Source of the DNA: an uncultured Coriobacteriaceae bacterium | GTDB taxonomy: Bacteria > Actinomycetota > Coriobacteriia > Coriobacteriales > Eggerthellaceae | Direction: 5' to 3' | DNA length: 13,263 nucleotides | NCBI GenBank assembly: GCA_900552365.1 | Contig: URZP01000036.1 | Coordinates: 1 to 13,263, forward strand | Part shown: piece after piece, positions 1 through 5,763 of the stretch | How the letters are laid out: the number at the start of each line of letters is the position of its first letter | How positions within the stretch are numbered: position 1 is the first letter of the stretch | Program-made: the position numbers and the translations under genes | The notes under the pieces: model-generated | Told to the model about the DNA's origin: nothing | What the model saw: only the letters and a program-made list of their open reading frames with translations | Database searches by the model: none

Positions 1-117
1 ATATCCAAGTTTAATCTTGGTATCAATCCAACCCATTGCGAATGTTAGCACCTGTTCAGAGCGCTCATTCGCAGGTAGGTTAATCACAGCATAGTATTTC
101 GTAATAACCGCAATCAA
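1..117 (-). CDS. Possible partial gene running off the left edge, unrecognised
   Basis: On the minus strand an open frame without a stop runs from about 117 to the window edge, 39 codons long, and contains peptide stretches such as KYYAVINLPANERSEQ and FAMGWIDTKIKLGY. A TAA lies in frame at 126-124, so any start must be downstream of it. TTG at 117, GTG at 87, GTG at 51 and ATG at 36 are candidates, but none has a convincing Shine-Dalgarno sequence. A TATAAT hexamer on the same strand (123-128) could be a -10 box. The stretch is visibly AT-richer than the rest of the window. I do not recognise the product, and it could equally be a decayed remnant or chance. From 118 to 239 I see nothing I can call a gene. 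Confidence 0.22.
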   Translation of the reverse strand, partial: MIAVITKYYAVINLPANERSEQVLTFAMGWIDTKIKLGY

Positions 118-239
118 AGGTGATTATAACCTACATTACACACTTCACGGCGTCGCTTTTCAGCAACTTGAATCACTCTTAGGGTTGCATGAGTACGCCG
201 GCCATGCTTCACCGGTTTAAGCTGCGTGCCCCCCCTATG

Positions 240-277
240 AATGCAAGAATCCCGCACCTGCTTTGCAGATGCGGGAT
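240..277 (-). terminator. Hairpin, probable terminator of the Hdr-like operon
   Basis: ATCCCGCA (249-256) and CTGC (258-261) pair with GCAG (265-268) and TGCGGGAT (270-277), giving a stem of 12 pairs with one C/A mismatch and a TTT loop. Read on the minus strand, the stem is followed by TCTTGCATTC, a modest U-rich tail. It lies about 145 bp beyond the stop codon of the Fe-S protein gene. It is the first terminator-like structure there once the two repeat hairpins are set aside. Confidence 0.5.
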
Positions 278-311
278 CCGTTGATTGCAGACTAAACTCT
301 ACGATCCGAGC

Positions 312-424
312 GGCTACGCGGCTCTCGCGGTTTGGCTGCGCCAAAACGCAATCCCGCGGCCTAACCTTTTGGGCTACGCGGCTCTTGCGGTTTGGCTACG
401 CCAAAACGCAATCCCGCGGCCTAA
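312..424. repeat. Two tandem copies of a ~53-bp hairpin element, 60-bp period
   Basis: Positions 312-364 and 372-424 are near-identical, with differences at only two sites (C326/T386 and G338/A398), and are spaced exactly 60 bp apart. Each copy holds an inverted repeat, TTTGGC-loop-GCCAAA, flanked by GCG/CGC. In copy 2 the stem grows to 11 pairs with one mismatch (385-411). The second copy runs into the last codons of the Fe-S protein gene, whose TAG stop (421-423) lies inside the repeat. The element resembles a REP-type extragenic palindrome. It is related by eye to the palindrome at 10805-10828, which shares the CGCGGTTTG arm. Confidence 0.8.
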
Positions 425-2034
425 TCCTGCAGGAACTCGAGGTACGGAGTCTCGGTGGAGACCAGACCGTTGACCATAAGGTCGACAAGGCCGCCGTACT
501 GAACGTTGTACTTGGCGGTTGCCTTGTAAACGCCCAGAATATCGCGGATGGTGCCCTTACAATTCGAGCACGGAGCGCAAACGAACTTGGGGATATCCGG
601 GTTCTCGAACTCGTCGCCGAAGGCGTTGATGATCTGCTCGAACTTCTTACGTGCGCTGATCTTGTTCTTGAAATCAGAGAAGTTGTAAGAGTGCATGATG
701 GCGAAGCCGGAGCCGCCGCCGCAGCAGTAGTTGTCGACGCCGTGCGGGGTCATCTCGCGGAACTGCGGAGCAATAGCACGCAGGATCTCGCGCTGAGGCT
801 CGACGATGCCCATCTGGCGAACGATGTTGCAGGGGTCATGCAGCGTGACCGGGAAGTTGTTCTTGCTGGGGTCGAACTTGAGCTTGCCGTCGCGAACCAG
901 CTGCGCCATAAGGGGCAGGAAGCTCTCTACCGGGGGATGATCCTCGGGGTTGGCCATACGGTCGCCGCTGATGGCAAGGCTCTTGTGCATGTGGCCGCAC
1001 TCGCCGATGACGATGCGCTTGACGCCAAGTTTCTTGGCGATCTCGTACTGCCTGGTGACGATCTTCTTAGCCTGGATGTCGTCGTACCACACGCCGTAGT
1101 TAACGCCGTCGTAGCCCATGAGCTCGGAGCTGAGGGTCCAGTTGACGCCGGCCTCGTTCAGCAGGATTGCGAACGAAGTGGGGTTCTCGGGCCATGCAAT
1201 GAACTCGCCTGCGTTGTGCATGAGCAGAACGTCGGCGCCTTCCTTGTCGATGGGGAACTCGATCTTACGACCGGTCAGATCCTCCATGTCCTCCTGAAGG
1301 AACTCGACGTTGTCCCTGAATGCAGCAGGGGTCATGCGAGTGGTGGAGCCGACCTTGAGCTGAAGCTCAGTGCCGTCCTTGTGCACGGGCGACGGAGCGA
1401 TGCCCATTTCCTGCGAGAAGATCTTGCGGATCTCGCGAGCGGCAAGGCCGTTGTCCAGGCCCATGGGGCAGGTCTGAGCGCAGCGACGGCAAACGTTGCA
1501 GCGATAAGACATCTCGCCAAGACGAGCAACGGTCTCCCAGTCGAGATCGATGTCGGCGCCAACGAAGCTGCCCAGCAGCTTACCGGACTTGGTGAAGTAG
1601 CGCTTATAGATGCGACGAAGAACGTCAACGCGGTAGCTGGGGCGATAGATCTCGTCGCCGTTGCTTGCCTCGTAGATATGGCATGCAGAAGAGCAGGTGT
1701 TGCACTTCGCGCAGAACTCCATGTTCAGCATAAGGGGCTGGATGGCGTTCTTGTTGGAATCCTGGAAGAGCTTCTCGAGGCCGCTCAGGAAGCTTTTGAC
1801 GAAAGCCTGCTCTTCCTCTTTGGTCTCGGGACGCTTAAGGCCGTCAAGAGCGATGAAGCCGTCGAGCGATGCGCAGTGCTCCTTGGCCCACTCTTCCTTC
1901 ATGGGCTTCCAGTCGGGCTCGAGGCCGTTGGTGTCGTACGGTGCGGGCAACGGCTTCAGGTCGTCGACCGGCGAAAGGATGTCAACCTTCTTGGAAATGT
2001 CGCGAGGACGAAGGTGCTTGGTGTTGACGGACAT
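421..2034 (-). CDS. HdrD/DsrK-like (Fe-S)-binding oxidoreductase with CCG domain
   Basis: This 537-residue cytoplasmic iron-sulfur protein belongs to the heterodisulfide reductase D / DsrK / TmcB group. Two 4Fe-4S ferredoxin-type motifs lie at C108-C111-C114-C118 and C179-C182-C185-C189. The C-terminal half holds a CCG domain: C402, the C437-C438-G triad, then C486, C489 and C492. This pattern binds the noncubane 4Fe-4S cluster that acts on disulfides in HdrB/HdrD. An upstream CCG-like half (about 268-350) lacks the cysteine pattern and has YDG where CCG would be expected, so only one complete CCG motif remains. The start at 2034 is supported by GGAGGAG seven bases upstream, which overlaps the end of the preceding gene, so the two genes are probably translationally coupled. 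I infer transfer of electrons between the membrane partner and a cytoplasmic acceptor or donor. The substrate is unknown and no hdrABC or dsr genes lie nearby. Confidence 0.9.
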   Translation of the reverse strand: MSVNTKHLRPRDISKKVDILSPVDDLKPLPAPYDTNGLEPDWKPMKEEWAKEHCASLDGFIALDGLKRPETKEEEQAFVKSFLSGLEKLFQDSNKNAIQPLMLNMEFCAKCNTCSSACHIYEASNGDEIYRPSYRVDVLRRIYKRYFTKSGKLLGSFVGADIDLDWETVARLGEMSYRCNVCRRCAQTCPMGLDNGLAAREIRKIFSQEMGIAPSPVHKDGTELQLKVGSTTRMTPAAFRDNVEFLQEDMEDLTGRKIEFPIDKEGADVLLMHNAGEFIAWPENPTSFAILLNEAGVNWTLSSELMGYDGVNYGVWYDDIQAKKIVTRQYEIAKKLGVKRIVIGECGHMHKSLAISGDRMANPEDHPPVESFLPLMAQLVRDGKLKFDPSKNNFPVTLHDPCNIVRQMGIVEPQREILRAIAPQFREMTPHGVDNYCCGGGSGFAIMHSYNFSDFKNKISARKKFEQIINAFGDEFENPDIPKFVCAPCSNCKGTIRDILGVYKATAKYNVQYGGLVDLMVNGLVSTETPYLEFLQD

Positions 2035-2037
2035 TGA

Positions 2038-2889
2038 CTACTCCTCCGAATCTTTAGCCGGGGCGGGCTGGCAGTGCGGCGCGGACCACTTGGTGGTGAC
2101 CGGCTGGGCAGCAGCGGCCTTCATCTTCTTCTCGGTTGCGGAACCAACCATGTTGGGGTTGTTATCCCAGAAGACCGAGCGGAAGCAGAAGAACTTGCCA
2201 GCGTAATGGCCCATCTTGCTGATGGGGATGTAGATCATGAGGGCGCCCATGAGCACCAGGTGAACCAGGACGATAGGTGCGATGTTGGCAGCATCAAGGG
2301 TAAGGACCTGATGCGCAACCGTGAACACGTCGTAGTTCATCCAGCAGTAAATGCCGGTGATCAGAACGACCAGGATAGCGATGAGGTTGAAGTACTCCTC
2401 AGGCGTGGTGAACACGCGAAGATCCTCACGGGTGATGCGCTGGATGAGCAGGATAGCAGCGCCGATGGTGGTCATGGCGAAGCCCAGGATGCCGACGAAG
2501 CTCATGACGGCGACAACCCAGTCGATGGGCCAGAAAGCCGGAATGAAAAGGCAGAAAGACCATGCGAGCATGATGTAGATGCCGAAGTGGAACATGAACG
2601 AAGGGACCCACATGCCGCGCTGGCTGATGAACAGCTTGCGGATGAAGATCATTTCCTTCATGACGTCGATCATCTCGGCAGCGTGATCGACCTTGCGCTC
2701 CTTGGTCCACCACTCGTCTTCCTCGTAGAACGATCCGCCGTAAACCCCGCGCCCAGATTCCTTGGGAATGGGGTACAGATCGAAACGAGAATGAGTGGAC
2801 CACTTAGCGTACTTTGCGAACTTCGCGGCGCTCAGGGCGAGGAAGCCGATAAGCGCTACGAGCACAAAGACGAATACCAATGTATTCAT
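2038..2889 (-). CDS. NarI/DsrM/HdrE-like membrane b-type cytochrome subunit
   Basis: This 283-residue membrane protein has five predicted helices at about residues 3-20, 96-117, 124-150, 167-187 and 203-223, plus a long cytoplasmic segment (25-95) and a hydrophilic tail (230-283). Histidines at or near helices (H101, H193, H210, H228) are candidate heme b ligands, as in the NarI/DsrM/HdrE family. I chose ATG 2889 rather than an upstream ATG at 3174. It has an AAGGGGGG Shine-Dalgarno sequence at good spacing and begins directly with the first helix, while the 95-residue extension looks like non-coding DNA. The stop is three bases from the next ATG, which is the Fe-S subunit. By analogy with HdrED, DsrMK and TmcCB it should exchange electrons with menaquinone and pass them to that subunit. 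The heme content is inferred, not shown. Confidence 0.85.
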   Translation of the reverse strand: MNTLVFVFVLVALIGFLALSAAKFAKYAKWSTHSRFDLYPIPKESGRGVYGGSFYEEDEWWTKERKVDHAAEMIDVMKEMIFIRKLFISQRGMWVPSFMFHFGIYIMLAWSFCLFIPAFWPIDWVVAVMSFVGILGFAMTTIGAAILLIQRITREDLRVFTTPEEYFNLIAILVVLITGIYCWMNYDVFTVAHQVLTLDAANIAPIVLVHLVLMGALMIYIPISKMGHYAGKFFCFRSVFWDNNPNMVGSATEKKMKAAAAQPVTTKWSAPHCQPAPAKDSEE

Positions 2890-2989
2890 GCGAACCCCCC
2901 TTGGTTCCTTGGCGGAACCTCTCTCTTTCTTCCACCAGTTGCCTTGTAAACACGCAAAATGCGTATTCAACCATAATACAGCTAACAAT

Positions 2990-3018
2990 AAAGTACGGAT
3001 ATGACGCGCCACTGTAAA
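2990..3018 (-). promoter_or_regulatory. Candidate promoter for the Hdr-like operon
   Basis: On the minus strand TTTACA (3018-3013) is a five-of-six match to a -35 box. It is separated by 17 bp from TACTTT (2995-2990), a weak -10. The expected start of transcription near 2983 would leave a leader of about 95 nt before ATG 2889. A competing -10 (TATTAT) lies slightly downstream, at 2979-2974. Confidence 0.33.
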
Positions 3019-3199
3019 ATGCAAATCGATAATCGCACCATAAACGGCGGCTATGCGGCACGTAAAGGCACATAAGCCACGTTCAGCGCACGAACCGCAT
3101 ATCCCCAGCTTTGTGAGCAAATCGTAAGCAATTCCCAGAAATGACCCTGATAGTGATACGCGATTAACAGCCACTGTGATAAGATACTTTTATACCCAT

Positions 3200-3252
3200 A
3201 AGGTTTTCTAATGCCTCTTGAATCGGGCTTCATCGCCCCTCCAAAGGCATAG
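3200..3252 (+). promoter_or_regulatory. Possible leader peptide and nested hairpin upstream of the LysR gene
   Basis: A short frame at 3211-3252 reads MPLESGFIAPPKA followed by TAG. AAGG lies seven bases before its ATG (3200-3203). The same stretch can fold: ATGCCT (3211-3216) pairs with AGGCAT (3245-3250), enclosing GGGC (3225-3228) with GCCC (3235-3238). The first stem therefore contains the mini-ORF start codon and its end lies next to the stop. This may be a translated leader or only a structured 5' region. The codons show no obvious amino-acid run of the attenuation type. Confidence 0.22.
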
Positions 3253-3352
3253 CGAAAAGCACATGGGCTTTGCGTATCTTTCGGAAGAGCGTCCGAGCCA
3301 TTGAGGAGTCGGCACAGACACGCCTCCCTGCGAGAAAGCGAAGTGCGGTTCA

Positions 3353-4306
3353 ATGAGTTCTATCGAGCAATTTACCGTATTCAAAGAGGTTGCCGACACC
3401 GGCAGCATCACTCAGGCATCGAAACGCCTGTTCATCAGCCAACCCAGCGTCAGCGTCCAAATCCAAAACCTCGAGCACGAGTACGGCGCACAGCTTTTCT
3501 CGCGCACTAACCGCGGCGTCACCCTTACTGTTTTCGGCAAGATCCTGTACGACCAGGTAGTCATCGCGCTGCGCGCAGTCGAGCAAGCAAAGGACAGCAT
3601 CCGCGAATACGCCGAGCGCGAAGGCCGCATTGTCCACGTCGGGGCAACCCTCACCATTGGCGAGTACCTTCTCCCCCACATGATGAGCCTCACCCACGCC
3701 GACAACTCATCGCCCAAGTTCAACGTCAACATCGCCAACACCAAGGCCGTCGAGCAGGGCGTTGTCGAAAGCAAACTGGGCATCGGACTTATCGAGGGCC
3801 CCGTCAGCGATTCCGAGGACATCGAAGCCCATCAGTTCTGGGCCGACGAGCTTGTCGTCATCGTCCCGTTTCACCATCGTTGGGCGGGCATGGGCGAAAT
3901 CGATTACGACGAATTCGTTCAGGAGAAGTTCATCTCGCGCGAGAAGGGCTCGGGTACACGCAAGGTCATGGAAGATGCCCTTTCCGCATGCGACTTCGAT
4001 CCAAAGAAAATCAACACCATCATGGAGCTGAACTCCACTCAATCCATCAAAGAGGCCGTCATGGCGGGTCTTGGCGTTTCCATCCTGTCGGAACTCACCA
4101 TTCAGGAAGAATGCCGCCTGAAGCGCCTGTCAACGCTGCGCATCAAGAACTGCCGTCTCGAGCGCCCGCTCAACGTCATCACCAATGTGAACGCGCGCCT
4201 TACCTCCGAGGAGCAGTGGTTCCTGCAGCAAATCAGCAACCGCGAGGTCATCGAGAAGATCGTTCCGAAGCCCTGCGACTGCTGCAGCGACACCTGTAGT
4301 GCTTAG
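3353..4306 (+). CDS. LysR-type transcriptional regulator with cysteine-rich C-terminus
   Basis: This 317-residue protein has the typical LysR layout. An N-terminal winged helix-turn-helix occupies about 3-60, with GSITQASKRLFISQPSVS as the recognition region. A linker helix follows (about 62-90), then a type 2 periplasmic-binding-like effector domain (about 93-300). The segment SREKGSGTRK (195-204) matches the anion-binding loop seen in the YeiE/CysL/CbbR branch, which suggests a small anionic effector. The last residues carry C308, C310, C311 and C315, a cluster not usual for the family. The ATG at 3353 starts the domain at the usual place, although its Shine-Dalgarno (AGAAAG, distant) is poor, so translation may depend on leader context. 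It is divergent from the Hdr-like operon, its likely target. A terminator follows directly. Confidence 0.92.
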   Translation: MSSIEQFTVFKEVADTGSITQASKRLFISQPSVSVQIQNLEHEYGAQLFSRTNRGVTLTVFGKILYDQVVIALRAVEQAKDSIREYAEREGRIVHVGATLTIGEYLLPHMMSLTHADNSSPKFNVNIANTKAVEQGVVESKLGIGLIEGPVSDSEDIEAHQFWADELVVIVPFHHRWAGMGEIDYDEFVQEKFISREKGSGTRKVMEDALSACDFDPKKINTIMELNSTQSIKEAVMAGLGVSILSELTIQEECRLKRLSTLRIKNCRLERPLNVITNVNARLTSEEQWFLQQISNREVIEKIVPKPCDCCSDTCSA

Positions 4307-4336
4307 GTGAAGCAAGCCTTCTGATTCCGCGAAGAT

Positions 4337-4371
4337 AAGCCCCTCGAAACATCCGGCTCGAGGGGCTTTGT
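4337..4371 (+). terminator. Rho-independent terminator after the LysR gene
   Basis: AAGCCCCTCGA (4337-4347) pairs perfectly with TCGAGGGGCTT (4358-4368) around a 10-nt loop, followed by TGTTATG, a weak T-tract. The structure starts 30 bp after the regulator's stop. The 3' arm contains GAGGGG, which is also the only plausible ribosome-binding site for the next gene (ATG 4373). Confidence 0.8.
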
Positions 4372-4372
4372 T

Positions 4373-5077
4373 ATGCTTTCAAGCATGATACGGAAAGGAA
4401 TCGCCATAGTGCGCGGTATGTTCGCATTCGCCTTTGCTTGCGTGGTCGCGGTGGCGTTGTTCATCGTCATCACGAATCTTGTCGTGCTCATTTCCACGAA
4501 GTCAAGCATTATCAGCGAGGACGACGCCACGCTGACCCACAAGTCGGACGCCATCTTGGTTTTGGGCGCGTCGGTTTACGCCGACGGCACGCCCTCGGGT
4601 ATCCTGCAGGACCGTCTGAACGAGGCCGCTCGCCTTTACTTCGCCGGCGACGCACCGCGGATCATCGTCAGCGGCGACGGGCGCCAAACCTCGTACAACG
4701 AACCCGCAGCCATGAAGGAATATCTGATCAGACTTGGCATTCCCAGCTCGGCGATCTTCTGCGACCGCGCGGGCTATTCAACCTACGACAGCTCGTATCG
4801 CGCGCGCTATATCTTCAACTGCTCCTCGCTCATCATCGTCACGCAGTCTTACCACCTGCCCCGCGCCCTGTATTCTGCGCGCGGCTTGGGAATCGATGCT
4901 GTGGGCGTGCCGTCGAACGGCGGCCCATACGCAAATCAGGGCTACTATGACCTGCGCGAGATCCCTGCGCGCACCAAGGACTTCATCTACACGCTGGCAA
5001 AAAAGACCAGCGCGATCTTAGGTGAACCCGTTAGCCTTGCACAATCGGGCGACGTGACGAACGACCACCGTATCTAA
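4373..5077 (+). CDS. SanA/YdcF-family (DUF218) membrane-anchored protein
   Basis: This 234-residue protein has one N-terminal membrane segment (about 16-40) and a DUF218 domain of the SanA/ElyC/YdcF type outside the membrane. Family motifs are ILVLGASVYADGTPSGILQDR (starting at 61), IIVSGDG (97-103), NEPAAMKEYL (109-118) and TQSYHLPRALYSAR (157-170). Members influence envelope permeability and cell-wall precursor metabolism, but their chemistry is not settled. The ATG at 4373 has AGGGG eight bases upstream, whereas the ATG at 4385 has nothing comparable. The start thus lies immediately beyond the terminator hairpin of the regulator gene, and the ribosome-binding site is in the hairpin's 3' arm. 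No separate promoter is obvious, so it may be expressed by read-through or from a promoter within the regulator gene. Confidence 0.85.
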   Translation: MLSSMIRKGIAIVRGMFAFAFACVVAVALFIVITNLVVLISTKSSIISEDDATLTHKSDAILVLGASVYADGTPSGILQDRLNEAARLYFAGDAPRIIVSGDGRQTSYNEPAAMKEYLIRLGIPSSAIFCDRAGYSTYDSSYRARYIFNCSSLIIVTQSYHLPRALYSARGLGIDAVGVPSNGGPYANQGYYDLREIPARTKDFIYTLAKKTSAILGEPVSLAQSGDVTNDHRI

Positions 5078-5211
5078 CGGGAAGGCTTGCAGGGTAGCGT
5101 GCCTGCCGCCGTTTACGTTCGCCGCAACGGGCACAAACAGTACCCTTCCCCTGCGGCAACATGCACCAAAGCCGCGTGCCACAGATAAACGCGTCCCACG
5201 CAGCAAATAAG

Positions 5212-5254
5212 AAACCCGCCCGATCGGCGCAAACTACGCGATCAGGCGGGTTTT
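5212..5254. terminator. Bidirectional terminator between convergent genes
   Basis: AAACCCGCC (5212-5220) pairs with GGCGGGTTT (5245-5253), and after a C/A mismatch GATCG (5222-5226) pairs with CGATC (5239-5243). TTTT follows on the plus strand and the matching A-run precedes it, so it can stop transcription from the SanA-like gene (plus) and from tatA (minus). The preceding 5078-5211 holds no gene that I can support. Confidence 0.85.
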
Positions 5255-5285
5255 CCATTGCAAGATGCCTCTCGGTTGAAAAAGA

Positions 5286-5609
5286 CTACTTGGTTGCCTC
5301 TTCAACTTCCTCGGCAACCTCTTCCTGAGCGACTTCTTCAACTTCCTCGACGTCGTCTTCGACAGGTTCGGCCTTCTTAACGACCTTCTTGACCTTCTTG
5401 GGGGCCTCCTCGGCTTCCTCGACCTCGACCTTCACGGCCTCTTCCTGTTGAGCAGCCTCCTCGGCGCCCTCCTTCATGCCGGAGCGCAGGTTCTTGATGC
5501 CAGAGCCCATGGCCTTACCAAGCTTTGGAAGGTTCTTCGGGCCGAAGATAAGCAGAATGACAACCAGGATGATGATGAGTTCGGGCATGCCCAATCCGAA
5601 GATTTTCAT
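5286..5609 (-). CDS. tatA: Sec-independent protein translocase subunit TatA
   Basis: TatA oligomers form the pore-like element that lets folded twin-arginine proteins cross the cytoplasmic membrane. The 107-residue product has a short N-terminal segment, one membrane helix (about 9-23), the family hinge FGPKNLPKLGKAMG (22-35), and an amphipathic helix to about residue 48. A long tail (50-107), rich in Glu with a central Lys-rich patch, follows. That tail is longer and more acidic than in many TatA proteins but fits the known variability of this region. AAGGAGG lies six bases before the ATG. tatC and tatB are not in the window, so the other Tat genes must be elsewhere. A TATAAT upstream suggests its own promoter after leuS. 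A TatE-like second copy is also possible. Confidence 0.93.
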   Translation of the reverse strand: MKIFGLGMPELIIILVVILLIFGPKNLPKLGKAMGSGIKNLRSGMKEGAEEAAQQEEAVKVEVEEAEEAPKKVKKVVKKAEPVEDDVEEVEEVAQEEVAEEVEEATK

Positions 5610-5659
5610 ATAGTGCCTCCTTGCGGGGTGTAGCGCATTCGGCTGCGCGTCTTCGGTTC

Positions 5660-5665
5660 ATTATA
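5660..5665 (-). promoter_or_regulatory. -10 box for tatA
   Basis: A perfect TATAAT on the minus strand lies about 50 bp upstream of the tatA ATG. The matching -35 position reads poorly and falls inside the inverted repeat 5668-5712, which suggests either an activated promoter or a minimal one. Confidence 0.45.
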
Positions 5666-5667
5666 CG

Positions 5668-5712
5668 GTTCGGCAGGCCGATGGGAATGCAATTCCATAC
5701 GACCTGCCGAAC
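5668..5712. repeat. Inverted repeat between leuS and tatA
   Basis: GTTCGGCAGG (5668-5677) is the exact reverse complement of CCTGCCGAAC (5703-5712). Inside it, GGAAT and ATTCC (5684-5696) form a second small stem. Neither side has a T-run, so it is a poor terminator. It begins three bases from the tatA -10 box and covers the -35 region, so an operator or an mRNA 3'-end stabiliser for leuS are the main readings. Confidence 0.6.
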
Positions 5713-5763
5713 GCATTGACGGCGCCTTTACATGCAACGCCGCAGATCACGGTAAACCGACTG

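Larger units (their letters stand above)
2890..3352. other. 463-bp divergent control region between the Hdr-like operon and the LysR gene
   Basis: No convincing gene lies here. The region is AT-richer than its neighbours around 2965-3010 and 3150-3210, as expected for two divergent promoters. It holds a small inverted repeat ACGCA-AAA-TGCGT (2952-2964), a candidate minus-strand promoter (2990-3018), and a leader structure before the LysR gene (3200-3252). A LysR-family binding site of the T-N11-A type would be expected here, but too many weak matches exist to name one. Confidence 0.6.

Noticed and set aside
312..424. CRISPR-like repeat pair
   Set aside because: There are only two units with almost no spacer (7 bp), so it is a tandem hairpin duplication rather than a repeat-spacer array.
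241..2037. Long plus-strand open frame (598 codons) antisense to the Fe-S protein gene
   Set aside because: It is a codon-bias shadow. The minus strand encodes a protein with full cysteine motifs, and the plus-strand product has no recognisable domain.
2890..3174. N-terminal extension of the cytochrome-b-like subunit to ATG 3174
   Set aside because: ATG 2889 has a strong Shine-Dalgarno and starts directly at helix 1. The extension covers the probable promoter.
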